Shown: piece after piece, positions 21,618 through 30,778 of the stretch
Layout of the letters: every line of letters starts with the position of its first letter
Numbering within the stretch: position 1 is the first letter of the stretch
Source of the DNA: Ophiocordyceps camponoti-saundersi (nom. inval.)
Taxonomy: Eukaryota > Ascomycota > Sordariomycetes > Hypocreales > Ophiocordycipitaceae
Length of the DNA stretch: 64,000 nt
Direction of reading: 5' to 3'
NCBI GenBank assembly: GCA_003339415.1
Contig: PDHQ01000001.1
Span: 124,001-188,000, forward strand
The notes under the pieces: generated by a model
Databases searched by the model: none
What the model was told of the DNA's origin: nothing
What the model saw: only the letters and a program-made list of their open reading frames with translations
Made by a program: the position numbers and the translations under genes

Positions 21618-23652
21618 TCAAGCTTCCACATCCGCCGCATGCCCCTCCTCATAATCCTCCATCACCGGCTCGATTCTCATAACTCGCCTCGAGTCGATAC
21701 GACGATCCTTTCTCCTCTCGGGCAAGAAGCGCGGAGGCGAAGAGTCCTGATCCTCGTTATCGCCGTTATCGTCGTCATCATCGTCATCGTCGTCGGTGTC
21801 GTAGATGTAACCCAAGGCACGAAGACGATAGCGCGCCGACGTACGGTTCCGAAGACGGCTGTTGCTGTTGGTGTTTGCATTCGTATTGCTGGTGTTGCTG
21901 GTGGCGTTGGTTCGTCGCGGCAGTGATGACGACGGTGATGATGAAGACGGCGATGAAAATGACACGATGGTGGTGTCGCCCAGCCCGGGGAGGTTATGGC
22001 ATCCCATCGTCCCGCCGTAACCTTGCTGCTTGAAGAGAAGAGATTCACCATCCTCGTCATTATCCTCCTCCACCTCCTTTTCTTCCTCTTGACTTCTCCG
22101 TCTCCTGCGGCGCTGAACAAAAGAATCTTCCGACGAAGAATCCGAGTCATCGTCGTCGGCGAGAGGAAACGAGAATCCCTTCTTTTCGCTCCTTCTACGA
22201 TGATGACCGTACGGTAAATCAACAGAAGTGTCCGCCGTTCGACTAGAATGATCTGACAACTCCGTCATCGTCGTAGGCGTCACGGACGATGAGATGGACC
22301 ATTGCTTAAGAGAAGATCCCCTCTCCGGCACGTGTCCTGCAAACTCCATTGCCAGACTATGAGCCGTAGCCGAAGACCGTCTTCGCGACTGAGGCCGAAG
22401 CGATTCTCGGCTCGTCATGCTGAGCGACGCCGGTCGTCGGTACGTAGACGTCGTCGCAACCTGCTGACTTCTCAGACGAGACGCCCCATCCGAACGACCC
22501 AAAGCCCGCGCCTCGAGCGATCGCACAGATCGAAGAGTCCATTTGTCATCGAGAGCGACATCCTCGCCGTGACCGCTCGTATGCGGTCTTGGAAGAGGGT
22601 CCTTTTCCACCCCTCGAGGTCTGTAGCGAGGTACGATGGGGGGAGAGGCTGATGGAGATGAGGAATCTTCGGTGGGCGATAATGGCGGTAGGAGAGGGAG
22701 AGGGTGAGGGCGAGGATGAGGCTGAGTGTTAAGAGGCGTGGCTTTAGGTACGGCACCGACGCTGCGTCGACCATCGGATGAAGACGACTGAAGCAGTTGA
22801 CGAGATTGACGCCTCGCGCTCTTCGGCTGACGCGTCCTCGGCTCCGCAAACGCCGTCATAGCCTTTACCGCCCCATCAGCAAAGTCATGACTCCTCCTCC
22901 TCGTCGGCGTCTTCGTCAAAGATTTCCCCGTCGTCAACGTCGTCATCGCCATCGTCTTAGCCATGTTCCTCTCAGCCACATCCTCGCCATAATCCCGCGT
23001 GCCAGAAGCTCTTAGCCGAGACTTGAAATCGCAAGGCCTCATCTCACCCTGCGCATCGAGAAGGTCGATATGACGTGGTCCGATGCCTCCGCTGCTACCG
23101 CCTCCGGTCCGGACTGGGGAGATGGGCGTCAGGGGAGCAACGTCATCGGTGCGACAGCAACGGCTGCTACGACGCCAGCGACGGCTTTCTTTACTGCCGA
23201 AGAGTCGGTTGGCTTTGTCGTCGGGTTCGTCGTCTTCGTTGCGGATGCCGAGAAAGTATGGCCTTGTTGCTGATTCGCGCCTTTGTCGGCTTTCTGATGG
23301 ATGCTGTTGTAAGGGACTTGAGAGTCCATCGTGCGTCGCGGGTCGATAGGCAGCTATAAGATATATGCATGTATAACACTCGGCGTCAGCGACTCATTCT
23401 TCTCTTTCTTCTTCTTCTTTGTTCATGTCTCACTCCTCACTGACCTTGAGAATAGACGGTGGAAGGGGTCAAGCTCAGGGTCGAACGACACCTTGCCTGA
23501 TAATGCTGCTGCTGCTGCTGCTGTTGACCATAGGATGATCTATCATCGCCATATGCCTGGTTGCCATGACGATGGTGATGTTGTTGATGATGATGATGAT
23601 CCTGCTGGCTCGGTTGATGATATCTCCTGCTCAAGAAGCTGAGGATGCCCAT
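21618..23652 (-). CDS. Unassigned 647-residue low-complexity fungal protein
   Basis: Two exons, 23652-23445 and 23353-21618, with a 91-nt intron (GTCAGT...TATAG). I do not recognise a domain. The N-terminus is MGILSFLSRRYHQP followed by His-rich and Gln-rich runs; Gly2 makes N-myristoylation conceivable, though Ser is at position 5 rather than 6. The splice joins STVYSQ to AAYRPATHDG, after which FLGIRNEDDEPDD, PLTPISPVRTGG and RHIDLLDAQGEM form the most conserved-looking block, followed by RASGTRDYGEDVAERN. The rest is rich in Ser, Arg and Asp, with an acidic run near the C-terminus (TDDDDDDDDDNGDNEDQD). It is probably largely disordered. The model is supported by continuous frame across a canonical intron; the frame opening at Met 23329 alone would stop quickly and is rejected. 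Likely a conserved filamentous-ascomycete protein, but that is from general impression only. Confidence 0.7.
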
Positions 23653-23822
23653 GACGGCTCTGCAGATGAGATGAGAGCGCCCATGCCTCGTCGGAAAATC
23701 AGGGAAGCATGAGTATGAGGAGGGTGGGAGTGCACGGGATACGCTCTGGTTGGTCAGCACCACACGGACAGCGGCATGGCCAGCGATGGAAAAGAGGGTC
23801 GTTGCCGCGAAGGGATCGTTCC

Positions 23823-23932
23823 ATGTAAGTCAGTGAGTAAGTGAGTAGGTAAGTAAGTGTGTGTGTGTGTGTGTGTGTGTAGTATGTATGTATGTATGTA
23901 TGTATGTGTGTGTGTATGTATGTATGCACGAA

Positions 23933-23974
<42 letters not shown>
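23823..23974. repeat. Composite microsatellite: GTRA, GT, TATG, GA blocks
   Basis: Four adjacent simple repeats run without interruption: GTAA/GTGA units, then (GT)n, then (TATG)n with GT interruptions, then about 17 GA units. It lies upstream of the 647-residue gene (about 170-320 bases before its ATG), so length variation could affect its promoter. This is a likely polymorphic locus. Confidence 0.85.
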
Positions 23975-23979
<5 letters not shown>

Positions 23980-24112
23980 GGCAAAGGGGCGGAGAGGCAA
24001 ACCTCGGCCGCGTCAGGGTCCATCTGAGGGCTGAAACGCTGCCGCGGGATATAGCCTCAGCTACGACGGACGGACGGGACTGGGGGCCCCGTCGGCGGAT
24101 CATGGGCCGACT

Positions 24113-24134
24113 GCCTACCTACCTACCTACCTAC
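24113..24134. repeat. CTAC tetranucleotide repeat
   Basis: Five tandem CTAC units followed by CATAC. Same motif family as 9654-9705. Confidence 0.75.
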
Positions 24135-25337
24135 ATACCTGCACCAGTGGTGTAGTTAGTTGTTGTTATTATTGTTGACGTCGACGGCAATGTCAACATC
24201 ACGCAAGAATCTGCTTCACATACATACATACATAAACAACCCAGGTTCCAATTTGTCTCTCCCTCCCCTCTCTTTATCTCTCATGTCTCGTCCAGAAACT
24301 TGCTGCGTATAATCTCTCTTTACCATGTTATACACAGAAAAAAAAGATAGATAGAAGGGAAGGTCTTAGCCCCTCCTCCCCCCCCCTGCGTCGCTTCTGC
24401 CGTCAGGGGTCAGGGGAGGGGGGAGAGAGCGGGCAAGGCGTCGAACTGCGGATCGTTTCCCACCAGCCAGCCGCTTCGGCTCCGGCACCGTGAAATGAAA
24501 AATTGAAAATACACAAATAATGATTAGATATTCTATTGTTGTGGCAATTTCCGTCTTTCCGTCCGTCCGTCCGTCCGCCTCAGTCAGGAATCTCTCTTCT
24601 TGTGCCGCCTCTCGGGCCGACAGGAACCTACCTATCCGTACAGCGACCTCAACCTAGGTACCACCATATGAAGGAGACGGGTTCGTGTATGTGTATGCAC
24701 ATGTATGTATGTGTGCGTTGGGTCATGTCCATTGTATGTACGTGCAGAAACCGGGTTTCTCCTGCAAATACCTGGCGGTAGAATGAATATATTTAGCACA
24801 CATGCACACACACATATATGTATGTATGTATGCGTGTCATGCCTAGTATCCGTACATCCAGAGCCGTATGTGTGTATGCACGTACATACGTATGGTCTCA
24901 GCCCTGTCATGTCGCCGCTCGGATTCTGCAGCTACACATAGCGTCAAAAGTCTCAGACGTCGCTTCATAGTCTGCCACCAACATGCTGTGTATGTAGGAA
25001 GCAAGGGCAGGAAATCGAATCCCATCTATTCAGACTCATACATTCAACTAGAAGATCGCCCGTAACCGCCTAAACATCTGCTTCGTTCATCAGCAACGAC
25101 CGTCCACCAAATCTCAAAGGCTAACAATAAAAACCACACAGAAAAAGAGATCATAGCGTCAGAAAATAAACCTTTTCGAATCACAGAACTTGTGTCTCAT
25201 TCCCGTCTTGAAACATAATTTTGGGTGTTGAAGAAAATCATCATAGCGCTGGATGTGAAGAAGACGGATGAGGAGGAAAAATAAACCCACCGACTAAAAC
25301 GCCATCGTACTGATCAAAGGGTAAGACCGCGCGCCCG

Positions 25338-25490
25338 TCACTTGCGCATCGAGACCCCGAGATTCTCTGGTATCTTCGGCGACGATCCCGCGAGAACAGA
25401 GCCTTGCTCGCCCGGCTGGAAGCTCCTGAAGGGCAAGGCGACGACGGCGGACGCGCAGGCGGCGACTGCGAAGAGTACGGTCTTCATCAT
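25338..25490 (-). CDS. Candidate small secreted peptide, 50 residues
   Basis: A short single-exon frame on the minus strand starting MMKTVLFAVAACASAVVALP, which has the layout of a secretory signal peptide: a Lys near the start, a 14-residue hydrophobic core and small residues before a likely cleavage site around Ala/Leu-Pro. About 30 residues would remain, with no Cys and no dibasic repeat, so it does not resemble a Cys-rich effector or an alpha-factor precursor. The frame continues 14 codons upstream to Met 25532, but the signal-like start is preferred. It could instead be one exon of a larger gene, or chance. It lies in a low-gene-density block. Confidence 0.35.
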   Translation of the reverse strand: MMKTVLFAVAACASAVVALPFRSFQPGEQGSVLAGSSPKIPENLGVSMRK

Positions 25491-25625
25491 CGTCTTCTTC
25501 AAAGCATCCGAATAAATTCCCCGTATAAGCAAAGGCAGTGACCGAAGAAAGCCGCGATTCTGTTATCGTCGTCGATCGCTAGCGTTCGTGTCCGAGGTAT
25601 CAATAATGTATGTAGGTAGGTATGC

Positions 25626-26573
25626 GTGCGTGTGCAAGTATGCTTCGTCAAGTTGTTCGTAAGGAATGCACCAGGCTCACAGACGCGCGGCAGCACCGTA
25701 GGAGAACCGCCCGTCTTATTATTTCAAAGGGGAGATACGAACCCCATTACCTTTCCCCCGGTCAAATCTGACGCGCTCACCCAGGAATTCAGGGGGTTCA
25801 TGCGATCCGCGAGACGGCTTCCGGAGCGCTTGGCGTTTGACCCTCTTCGGCTCACGGCCCATGGGACCCCCATCGCAGCTAGCCTGAAAGGAAAAAAAGT
25901 CAAGGAGGGGTTCAATCTCCTTCTGCATGTCGCTTCGTCTTGTTCCTTCTCGAATCTTCATGCATGCCCTTGGACATTGCAGCAGATGGATGCGTGGAAG
26001 CGAACAATGCTGATGCTTAGTGCAAAAGTCTTCTTCTGGGCTGAGCCGTGCCCTAAAGGGGTCGTGCCCGGGAAGAGCTTAGTAATCGGGAAACCGGTCA
26101 AGGCTGACTCATCGGAACCCCGGACAGTCAGACGGTTAGACGTCACTGCCCATCACTTCATGGCCTTGAGAGAAGCATCAGCGGCAATCGCTGAGACAAA
26201 ATACGAGGAGAAGGATATCCCTAGTCGACCTGGAAAAAGCTTACTACATCTCCTTCGTACCTATTCTTCATCATCGAATCCACAGGGAGACAAAGCCCCA
26301 ATCTTCTCGGAAGTGTTCCCTCTCTCCCATTCGTCAGCCGTTCGTGCAGCAGCTCCTTTCTCCATATCGACCTCTCGGCCGACGACAGGTAAACTCTCGG
26401 CCGACGACGAGTCAAAACATCTCAGCCGACCACGCTCAAAAAGAAAAACTCAATTCGTCTCCCCCTATACAACCTCCGTCCAGCCCTGGATTCGCGTGGA
26501 TTCCACACTCGGACATCCTTGTCCGTACCACTCGCCCGCCTTGCTCGCAAACAGGCTGCCGAGAGACACGTAG
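25626..26573 (+). CDS. Unassigned 315-codon ORF, possibly not a gene
   Basis: An uninterrupted plus-strand frame with no motif I recognise. It begins MRVQVCFVKLFVRNAPGSQT and contains FRGFMRSARRLPERLAFDPL and later Ser/Arg-rich sequence. There is no signal peptide, membrane segment or repeat. Its last 109 bases run antisense into the coding end of the 753-residue minus-strand gene, which argues against both being translated as drawn. Base composition is more even than in neighbouring genes and the residue composition is not clearly fungal-gene-like. It may be a chance frame, a remnant of inserted DNA, or an exon of an unrecognised gene. Confidence 0.25.
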   Translation: MRVQVCFVKLFVRNAPGSQTRGSTVGEPPVLLFQRGDTNPITFPPVKSDALTQEFRGFMRSARRLPERLAFDPLRLTAHGTPIAASLKGKKVKEGFNLLLHVASSCSFSNLHACPWTLQQMDAWKRTMLMLSAKVFFWAEPCPKGVVPGKSLVIGKPVKADSSEPRTVRRLDVTAHHFMALREASAAIAETKYEEKDIPSRPGKSLLHLLRTYSSSSNPQGDKAPIFSEVFPLSHSSAVRAAAPFSISTSRPTTGKLSADDESKHLSRPRSKRKTQFVSPYTTSVQPWIRVDSTLGHPCPYHSPALLANRLPRDT

Positions 26574-28726
26574 AACATGCCCGGACTGCACATGTACTTG
26601 CAAAACATCCTCACGAACAAGGCCCTGCGCGCGCGGCGAGCCGTGGTCTGACACGTGGCCAAGTGCACCATGTAAGTCGCCGTCTCGGTCTGCATCTCCG
26701 TCGCGCTCTCCTCCGACACCATGCCGGGAGCACTCAGCCAGGCGGCGATCCTCTGCGGTAGCCGACAATCTTCGCAATCTACTGGCTCTTCTGGTCCGTC
26801 GGCAATGTGGGCCATGAGCGGTGAGGTCATCTTGGCCTCGTCCCACTGGCTGTAGATGCGAGCCAAGTCGCGCATGTCGGCCACCACCCCTCCAGAATTG
26901 GGCAAACGCCGTGGTGTCAGATTTCGAAGGCGAGAGCAGCACGAGTGCTCATGCCCCACGCGCTCCCACTCAAAAGCCGGGTGTCGTCCGCTCGTGTAGA
27001 TCCAGAGCGCCGATGCGACGGCGGCGCCCGTGCAGCGGGCCAGAGGCTGCGTTGCCAACAAGTGATCAACCCAGGTCACCATCAACACCCATACTCGTTC
27101 CAGGTGGCCGCAGATGCAGACTCCAAGCGTCGCATCGTAACTGGCCCGTAGCAGGCCCACCGTCGTCTGCAAGCTTTCTCCCGACCCAACCTCGACGCCC
27201 CAGTCTTGGACTCGGTGAAGCAGGTTGGTCATCAACACTCCGTCGTACGGCATCCTCGTGTCGTTGGCCAGTAGGTCATCCGCCATGTACTGATAGAGGC
27301 CATTCTCGGCCATCTCAAAAAACAGGATGCGCGCGGCACTAAAGGGCAAGTCTTCAACTCCTCTGTATCTGCCGATGGTGATCGTTCCTTCCAGCGGGTC
27401 CATAAATGACTGATGCACCTCTTGGGCGTGGTGCAAAATGGTGTAGTCGAGTGCCAAAAGAGCTCCCAGTCCTCGTTCGGCTCCGTTGTCGCCAATCTTG
27501 CCAACGACTTCCTGCACATCTTCTGACGTCATGTTCACAGCCGGCCATGCCGTCAGTCGGGATTCGAGGTAGAAGGAGATGTCGTCACCACCGGCTTCGA
27601 TCGTATCACTCCCCTCGCAGGGCCACAGTACCGTGGTCGGAATGGTCCCACTGGCAGAGATGCTGCTCATCAGCCACTGTACGTGTCGGGGCACGGCGAA
27701 GCCCGGAGCTGCCGTCCGCATGCAGATATGCTCTTTGCCGCGCTTGAGGTGAGCGGGCCCGTCGTAGCTCGTTCGTGCCGCATCTACGGCCGATCTGAGA
27801 TCCCGAGTCATCTGCTCCCCGAAGCTCATGACCTTGTACTGGTCGAAAAGACAAAGCGAGACCAGGTTGGACAAAACCATCATCAGCGTGCTGTCGTGCG
27901 TCAACAGAGCGACCATGATGTCGTTGTCCAACCCGGCTTTGATGCCGTCGATTCGTATCAGGGACCCGCGCAAGATGCAATAGAGGTGCGCCAGACGCTC
28001 GGCTAGAGGCCACACGTTTCCAATAGCCGCCGTCAGAAACTCGGGAGGAAGAAAAGCGTCGGCGAGCAGCCAGTTGAGACTCGTATGGCTCAGGTGCGTC
28101 AGCGCCGCCGCGATGGCTCGGGTCAAGACCGATTGCGTCTCTCTCCCTTGCCTTCCCAATGCTATGCCGGCTTTTGCGCACACACGCCGCATAGCGCAGT
28201 TCAGATCGTCACAGTGATTGGCTTCGCATTTGCAGGGCCAGTCGGGATTCGGTTCGGGGAGATTTGAACCCCATCGTGCGCGCTGCGACTTGTGCCACTT
28301 CATGCTCAGCTTGATAGCGCAGGCTTGGTTTCCAGATTTGCACTTGGTCCAGGAGTTGCCGTCTTCGGTTCGGACCTCGTAGTTTATCACGTCGCCGTTG
28401 ACATGATCAACGGCTTGGATGGCTTGAATCGTCCTCCGGGGCATGGTGTCTGGTGCTATATCAGGAAGGGATTTGAAAAAGGTCTGCCGTTGGTTTCCGC
28501 AGCCAGGCGTGTCGAGCTCATATCGGAGCCGCAAGCTGGGGCAGCAGGCCATGGCTTTATAGCTTCTCAGATCATCCCAACCGTTGTTTGCCCTGACATC
28601 TTGCAGCGCGACGCCGAGCCCGATATCATCGTGTTTGTTAGTAGCCGCGCATATCAGGCGGCTTCCATCATCAAGAGAGCGTGTATGTATGCCTGCATGG
28701 TTGACGATCGGGCGCAAACTGTCCAC
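26465..28726 (-). CDS. Unrecognised 753-residue protein with Cys-rich N-terminal region
   Basis: A long single open frame on the minus strand. No known domain was recognised. The N-terminal 200 residues carry many Cys, including MACCPSLRLRYELDTPGC, KCKSGNQACAI and WPCKCEANHCDDLNCAMRR, which looks like a disulfide-bonded or metal-binding module. Residues about 210-720 are mainly helical in character, with hydrophobic stretches (ALLTHDSTLMMVLSNLVSLC, VLMVTWVDHLLATQPLA) and acidic patches such as YQYMADDLLANDTRMPYDG. The C-terminus is short and Gly/Ser-rich. The first Met has no signal peptide; the next suitable Met (MACC, about 28557) is an alternative start, and an unseen upstream exon could supply a signal sequence. 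Length alone makes a real gene likely. It could be lineage-specific. I give no function. Confidence 0.6.
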   Translation of the reverse strand: MDSLRPIVNHAGIHTRSLDDGSRLICAATNKHDDIGLGVALQDVRANNGWDDLRSYKAMACCPSLRLRYELDTPGCGNQRQTFFKSLPDIAPDTMPRRTIQAIQAVDHVNGDVINYEVRTEDGNSWTKCKSGNQACAIKLSMKWHKSQRARWGSNLPEPNPDWPCKCEANHCDDLNCAMRRVCAKAGIALGRQGRETQSVLTRAIAAALTHLSHTSLNWLLADAFLPPEFLTAAIGNVWPLAERLAHLYCILRGSLIRIDGIKAGLDNDIMVALLTHDSTLMMVLSNLVSLCLFDQYKVMSFGEQMTRDLRSAVDAARTSYDGPAHLKRGKEHICMRTAAPGFAVPRHVQWLMSSISASGTIPTTVLWPCEGSDTIEAGGDDISFYLESRLTAWPAVNMTSEDVQEVVGKIGDNGAERGLGALLALDYTILHHAQEVHQSFMDPLEGTITIGRYRGVEDLPFSAARILFFEMAENGLYQYMADDLLANDTRMPYDGVLMTNLLHRVQDWGVEVGSGESLQTTVGLLRASYDATLGVCICGHLERVWVLMVTWVDHLLATQPLARCTGAAVASALWIYTSGRHPAFEWERVGHEHSCCSRLRNLTPRRLPNSGGVVADMRDLARIYSQWDEAKMTSPLMAHIADGPEEPVDCEDCRLPQRIAAWLSAPGMVSEESATEMQTETATYMVHLATCQTTARRARRALFVRMFCKYMCSPGMFYVSLGSLFASKAGEWYGQGCPSVESTRIQGWTEVV

Positions 28727-29393
28727 GACCTAGATAGGATCACGTTGTTGTTCGGCGTAGGACGCGTCGCTCTGCTGCCAAACGAAAAAAGACTTCGACA
28801 AATCCATAGCAAAGAAATGAGTGAATATCCAGTGCGTACGTGAAGTGCGGTATATTAGACCTGTGAATGGCGTGGCTGATGATGACGACGAATATGCCCA
28901 TGTCGTCAATATCGTGACGATATCTCCCGAACTCCTAACACGTGATAGCTCCTTCATGCCGGACAGCGTGTTGTGCCTGTAGTCCGATCTCCAGATACTA
29001 CTCACACACTACACCCCATTCTCATCCCACGCGATCCAATCATTTCCCCAGAAACTCTAATCGTAATTCCCACGCGCCAACGCCCGGTCCCTGCATAAAA
29101 GATCTGCAGCAACCCGCATCCTCTCGCCGCTCTGATTCGTCCATCCACTCAAAGTTTCAGCTTTGATCCGTTCGCTCAACTCACGTGTTTCTCCCGGCCG
29201 AGCCGGATCAACGTGATGCCGCTTCTTGGTGGCGGATTACCTTTCGACCTCCACACATATATCCTTCATCCTTGCAAGATTCATATCACCATCCTCAACA
29301 CCTTCGTCATCTTGCTCTTATCAGCAGTTGTTTCTTTTCGCTTCTATTGATCAGAAGACCGAACTTAACTTCAAGCAAACAACGTAACTAGTC
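28727..29393. other. Divergent promoter region of the 753-residue gene and ppt1
   Basis: A 667-base spacer. A CACGTG site lies near 29183, about 210 bases before the ppt1 ATG, and the last 150 bases are pyrimidine-rich. No gene seen. Confidence 0.5.
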
Positions 29394-30410
29394 ATGGCGC
29401 CGCGACCGCCCCTCCTCGTCGCCCTCTCCCTCTTCCTACGCATCACCTCATGCGCGCCCTCACAACCGCAAACGCCCATCATCGTCCCCCTAAGCCAAGC
29501 AGCCAAGAGCAGCCAACCATGGTCCGACACGTCATCGTCGACGCCGCTCCCGCTCTTGATATGGCACGGTCTAGGCGATAACTTCGCCAGCCCCGGCGTC
29601 GAAGAAATCGCTTCCCTCGCAAACACCATCCACCCGGACACGCTCGTCTACACCATCAGTCTCGGCGGCGATGACCCACGCGCCGACCGTTCGGCCACCT
29701 TCTACGGCAACGTATCCGAACAGTTGGCGAGCGTATGCGACGCGCTCGCCCAACACCCCATTCTGGCCACGGCGCCCGCCGTCGACGCCATGGGTTTGTC
29801 GCAGGGAGGACAGTTCATGCGTGGCTACGTCGAGCGCTGTAATTTCCCGCCTGTCCGAAGCCTCGTCACCTTCGGCAGTCAGCATAATGGTATCGCCCAG
29901 TTTCGCGAATGCGAACCCACGGATTGGCTATGCGGTGCCGCCATGCTCCTTCTTCGACACAGCACCTGGAGCAACTTCGTCCAGAGCAGGCTCGTTCCCG
30001 CGCAGTATTTCCGCGATCCGGCCGACTACGAGCCGTATCTCGAGAATTCCAATTTTCTGGCGGACATCAATAACGAGCGCCTCGTCAAGAACGAATCGTA
30101 TCGCGCTAACCTTGCCAGCCTGACCAACTTCGTCCTTTACATGTTTGACGAGGACGAGACTGTCATCCCCAAAGAAACGTCGTGGTTCGCAGAAGTTAAT
30201 GGTTCCGACATTATCCCCCTGCGCAAGCGCCCCATCTATACCGAAGACTGGCTAGGCCTACGTCAGCTTGACAATAAGGGCGCGTTGCATTTCCGCACCA
30301 TTTCAGGCGGACACATGGATATTCCGCGCCAGGTGCTGAATGACACCATGGCCGAGTTCTTCGGGCCCAGCCACAAGGCGCTGGAGCTCGATACGCCGGA
30401 CGAGCTGTAA
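29394..30410 (+). CDS. ppt1: Palmitoyl-protein thioesterase (PPT1-like)
   Basis: A single exon encodes 338 residues. PPT1 is a secretory-pathway and vacuolar/lysosomal alpha/beta hydrolase that removes fatty acids from Cys of proteins during turnover. An N-terminal signal peptide is visible (PPLLVALSLFLRITSCAPS). LLIWHGLGDNF is the oxyanion region, DAMGLSQGGQFMRGYVERCN is the nucleophile elbow with Ser136, an Asp in the FDEDETVIPKETSWF stretch (about 252-254) is the expected acid, and His307 in SGGHMDIP completes the triad. N-glycosylation sequons occur (NVS, NES, NGS, NDT). FGSQHNGIAQF and ILATAPAVDAMGLS match the family. There are no lesions, so it is probably active. Confidence 0.93.
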   Translation: MAPRPPLLVALSLFLRITSCAPSQPQTPIIVPLSQAAKSSQPWSDTSSSTPLPLLIWHGLGDNFASPGVEEIASLANTIHPDTLVYTISLGGDDPRADRSATFYGNVSEQLASVCDALAQHPILATAPAVDAMGLSQGGQFMRGYVERCNFPPVRSLVTFGSQHNGIAQFRECEPTDWLCGAAMLLLRHSTWSNFVQSRLVPAQYFRDPADYEPYLENSNFLADINNERLVKNESYRANLASLTNFVLYMFDEDETVIPKETSWFAEVNGSDIIPLRKRPIYTEDWLGLRQLDNKGALHFRTISGGHMDIPRQVLNDTMAEFFGPSHKALELDTPDEL

Positions 30411-30778
30411 CCTACTTCTTCGATTTCTCCGATCGGTGGATGTAATGAACGACAGGCCGTTTTTTGGATGTATAGATTGGTAGCATCTTACAAATATACA
30501 CGCCACATCACGGGTGCGTACATTCTGCTGGGTTTCCCACCCAAGGTCATAGAGCTTTTCTTCCTGTTGTATCAGATTGAAGCCAAGTTTTGTTTTGTCC
30601 GCCTCTCCCAACGCCTCAACGCCATGTTTCCGCCGCTTCAGCGCATGCCTCTTTTCGTTCTCGTCTTGCTCGTTCCCTCACGATGCTATGCGGTGATGCC
30701 AGACAGGATAGGAGAAGAAAATGCTGAAACGGTTCAGTCGAGAGTATACAGACGACGCCGGGCCTTGCCACCTCCGCG
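30411..30778. other. Convergent 3' spacer between ppt1 and the L1-domain gene
   Basis: A tail-to-tail spacer of 368 bases with no coding signal, presumably containing both 3' UTRs. An 86-codon minus-strand frame inside it has no motif. Confidence 0.5.

Larger units (their letters stand above)
23653..25337. other. Microsatellite-rich intergenic region, no supported gene
   Basis: About 1.7 kb of simple-sequence DNA: a composite microsatellite (23823-23974), CTAC-type repeats (24113-24134), CATA repeats (about 24218-24235 and 24690-24835), short poly(C) and CCGT runs. Frames here are translations of the repeats. Confidence 0.6.

Noticed and set aside
23129..23329. Separate 66-codon gene (MDSQVPYNSI...) upstream of the 647-residue frame
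   Set aside because: The same DNA read two bases over joins in frame to both neighbouring exons and gives one continuous protein.
25736..25790. tRNA-like T-arm (GGTTCG context) on the minus strand
   Set aside because: Stem pairing fails at one or more positions and no matching D-arm, anticodon arm or acceptor stem was found.
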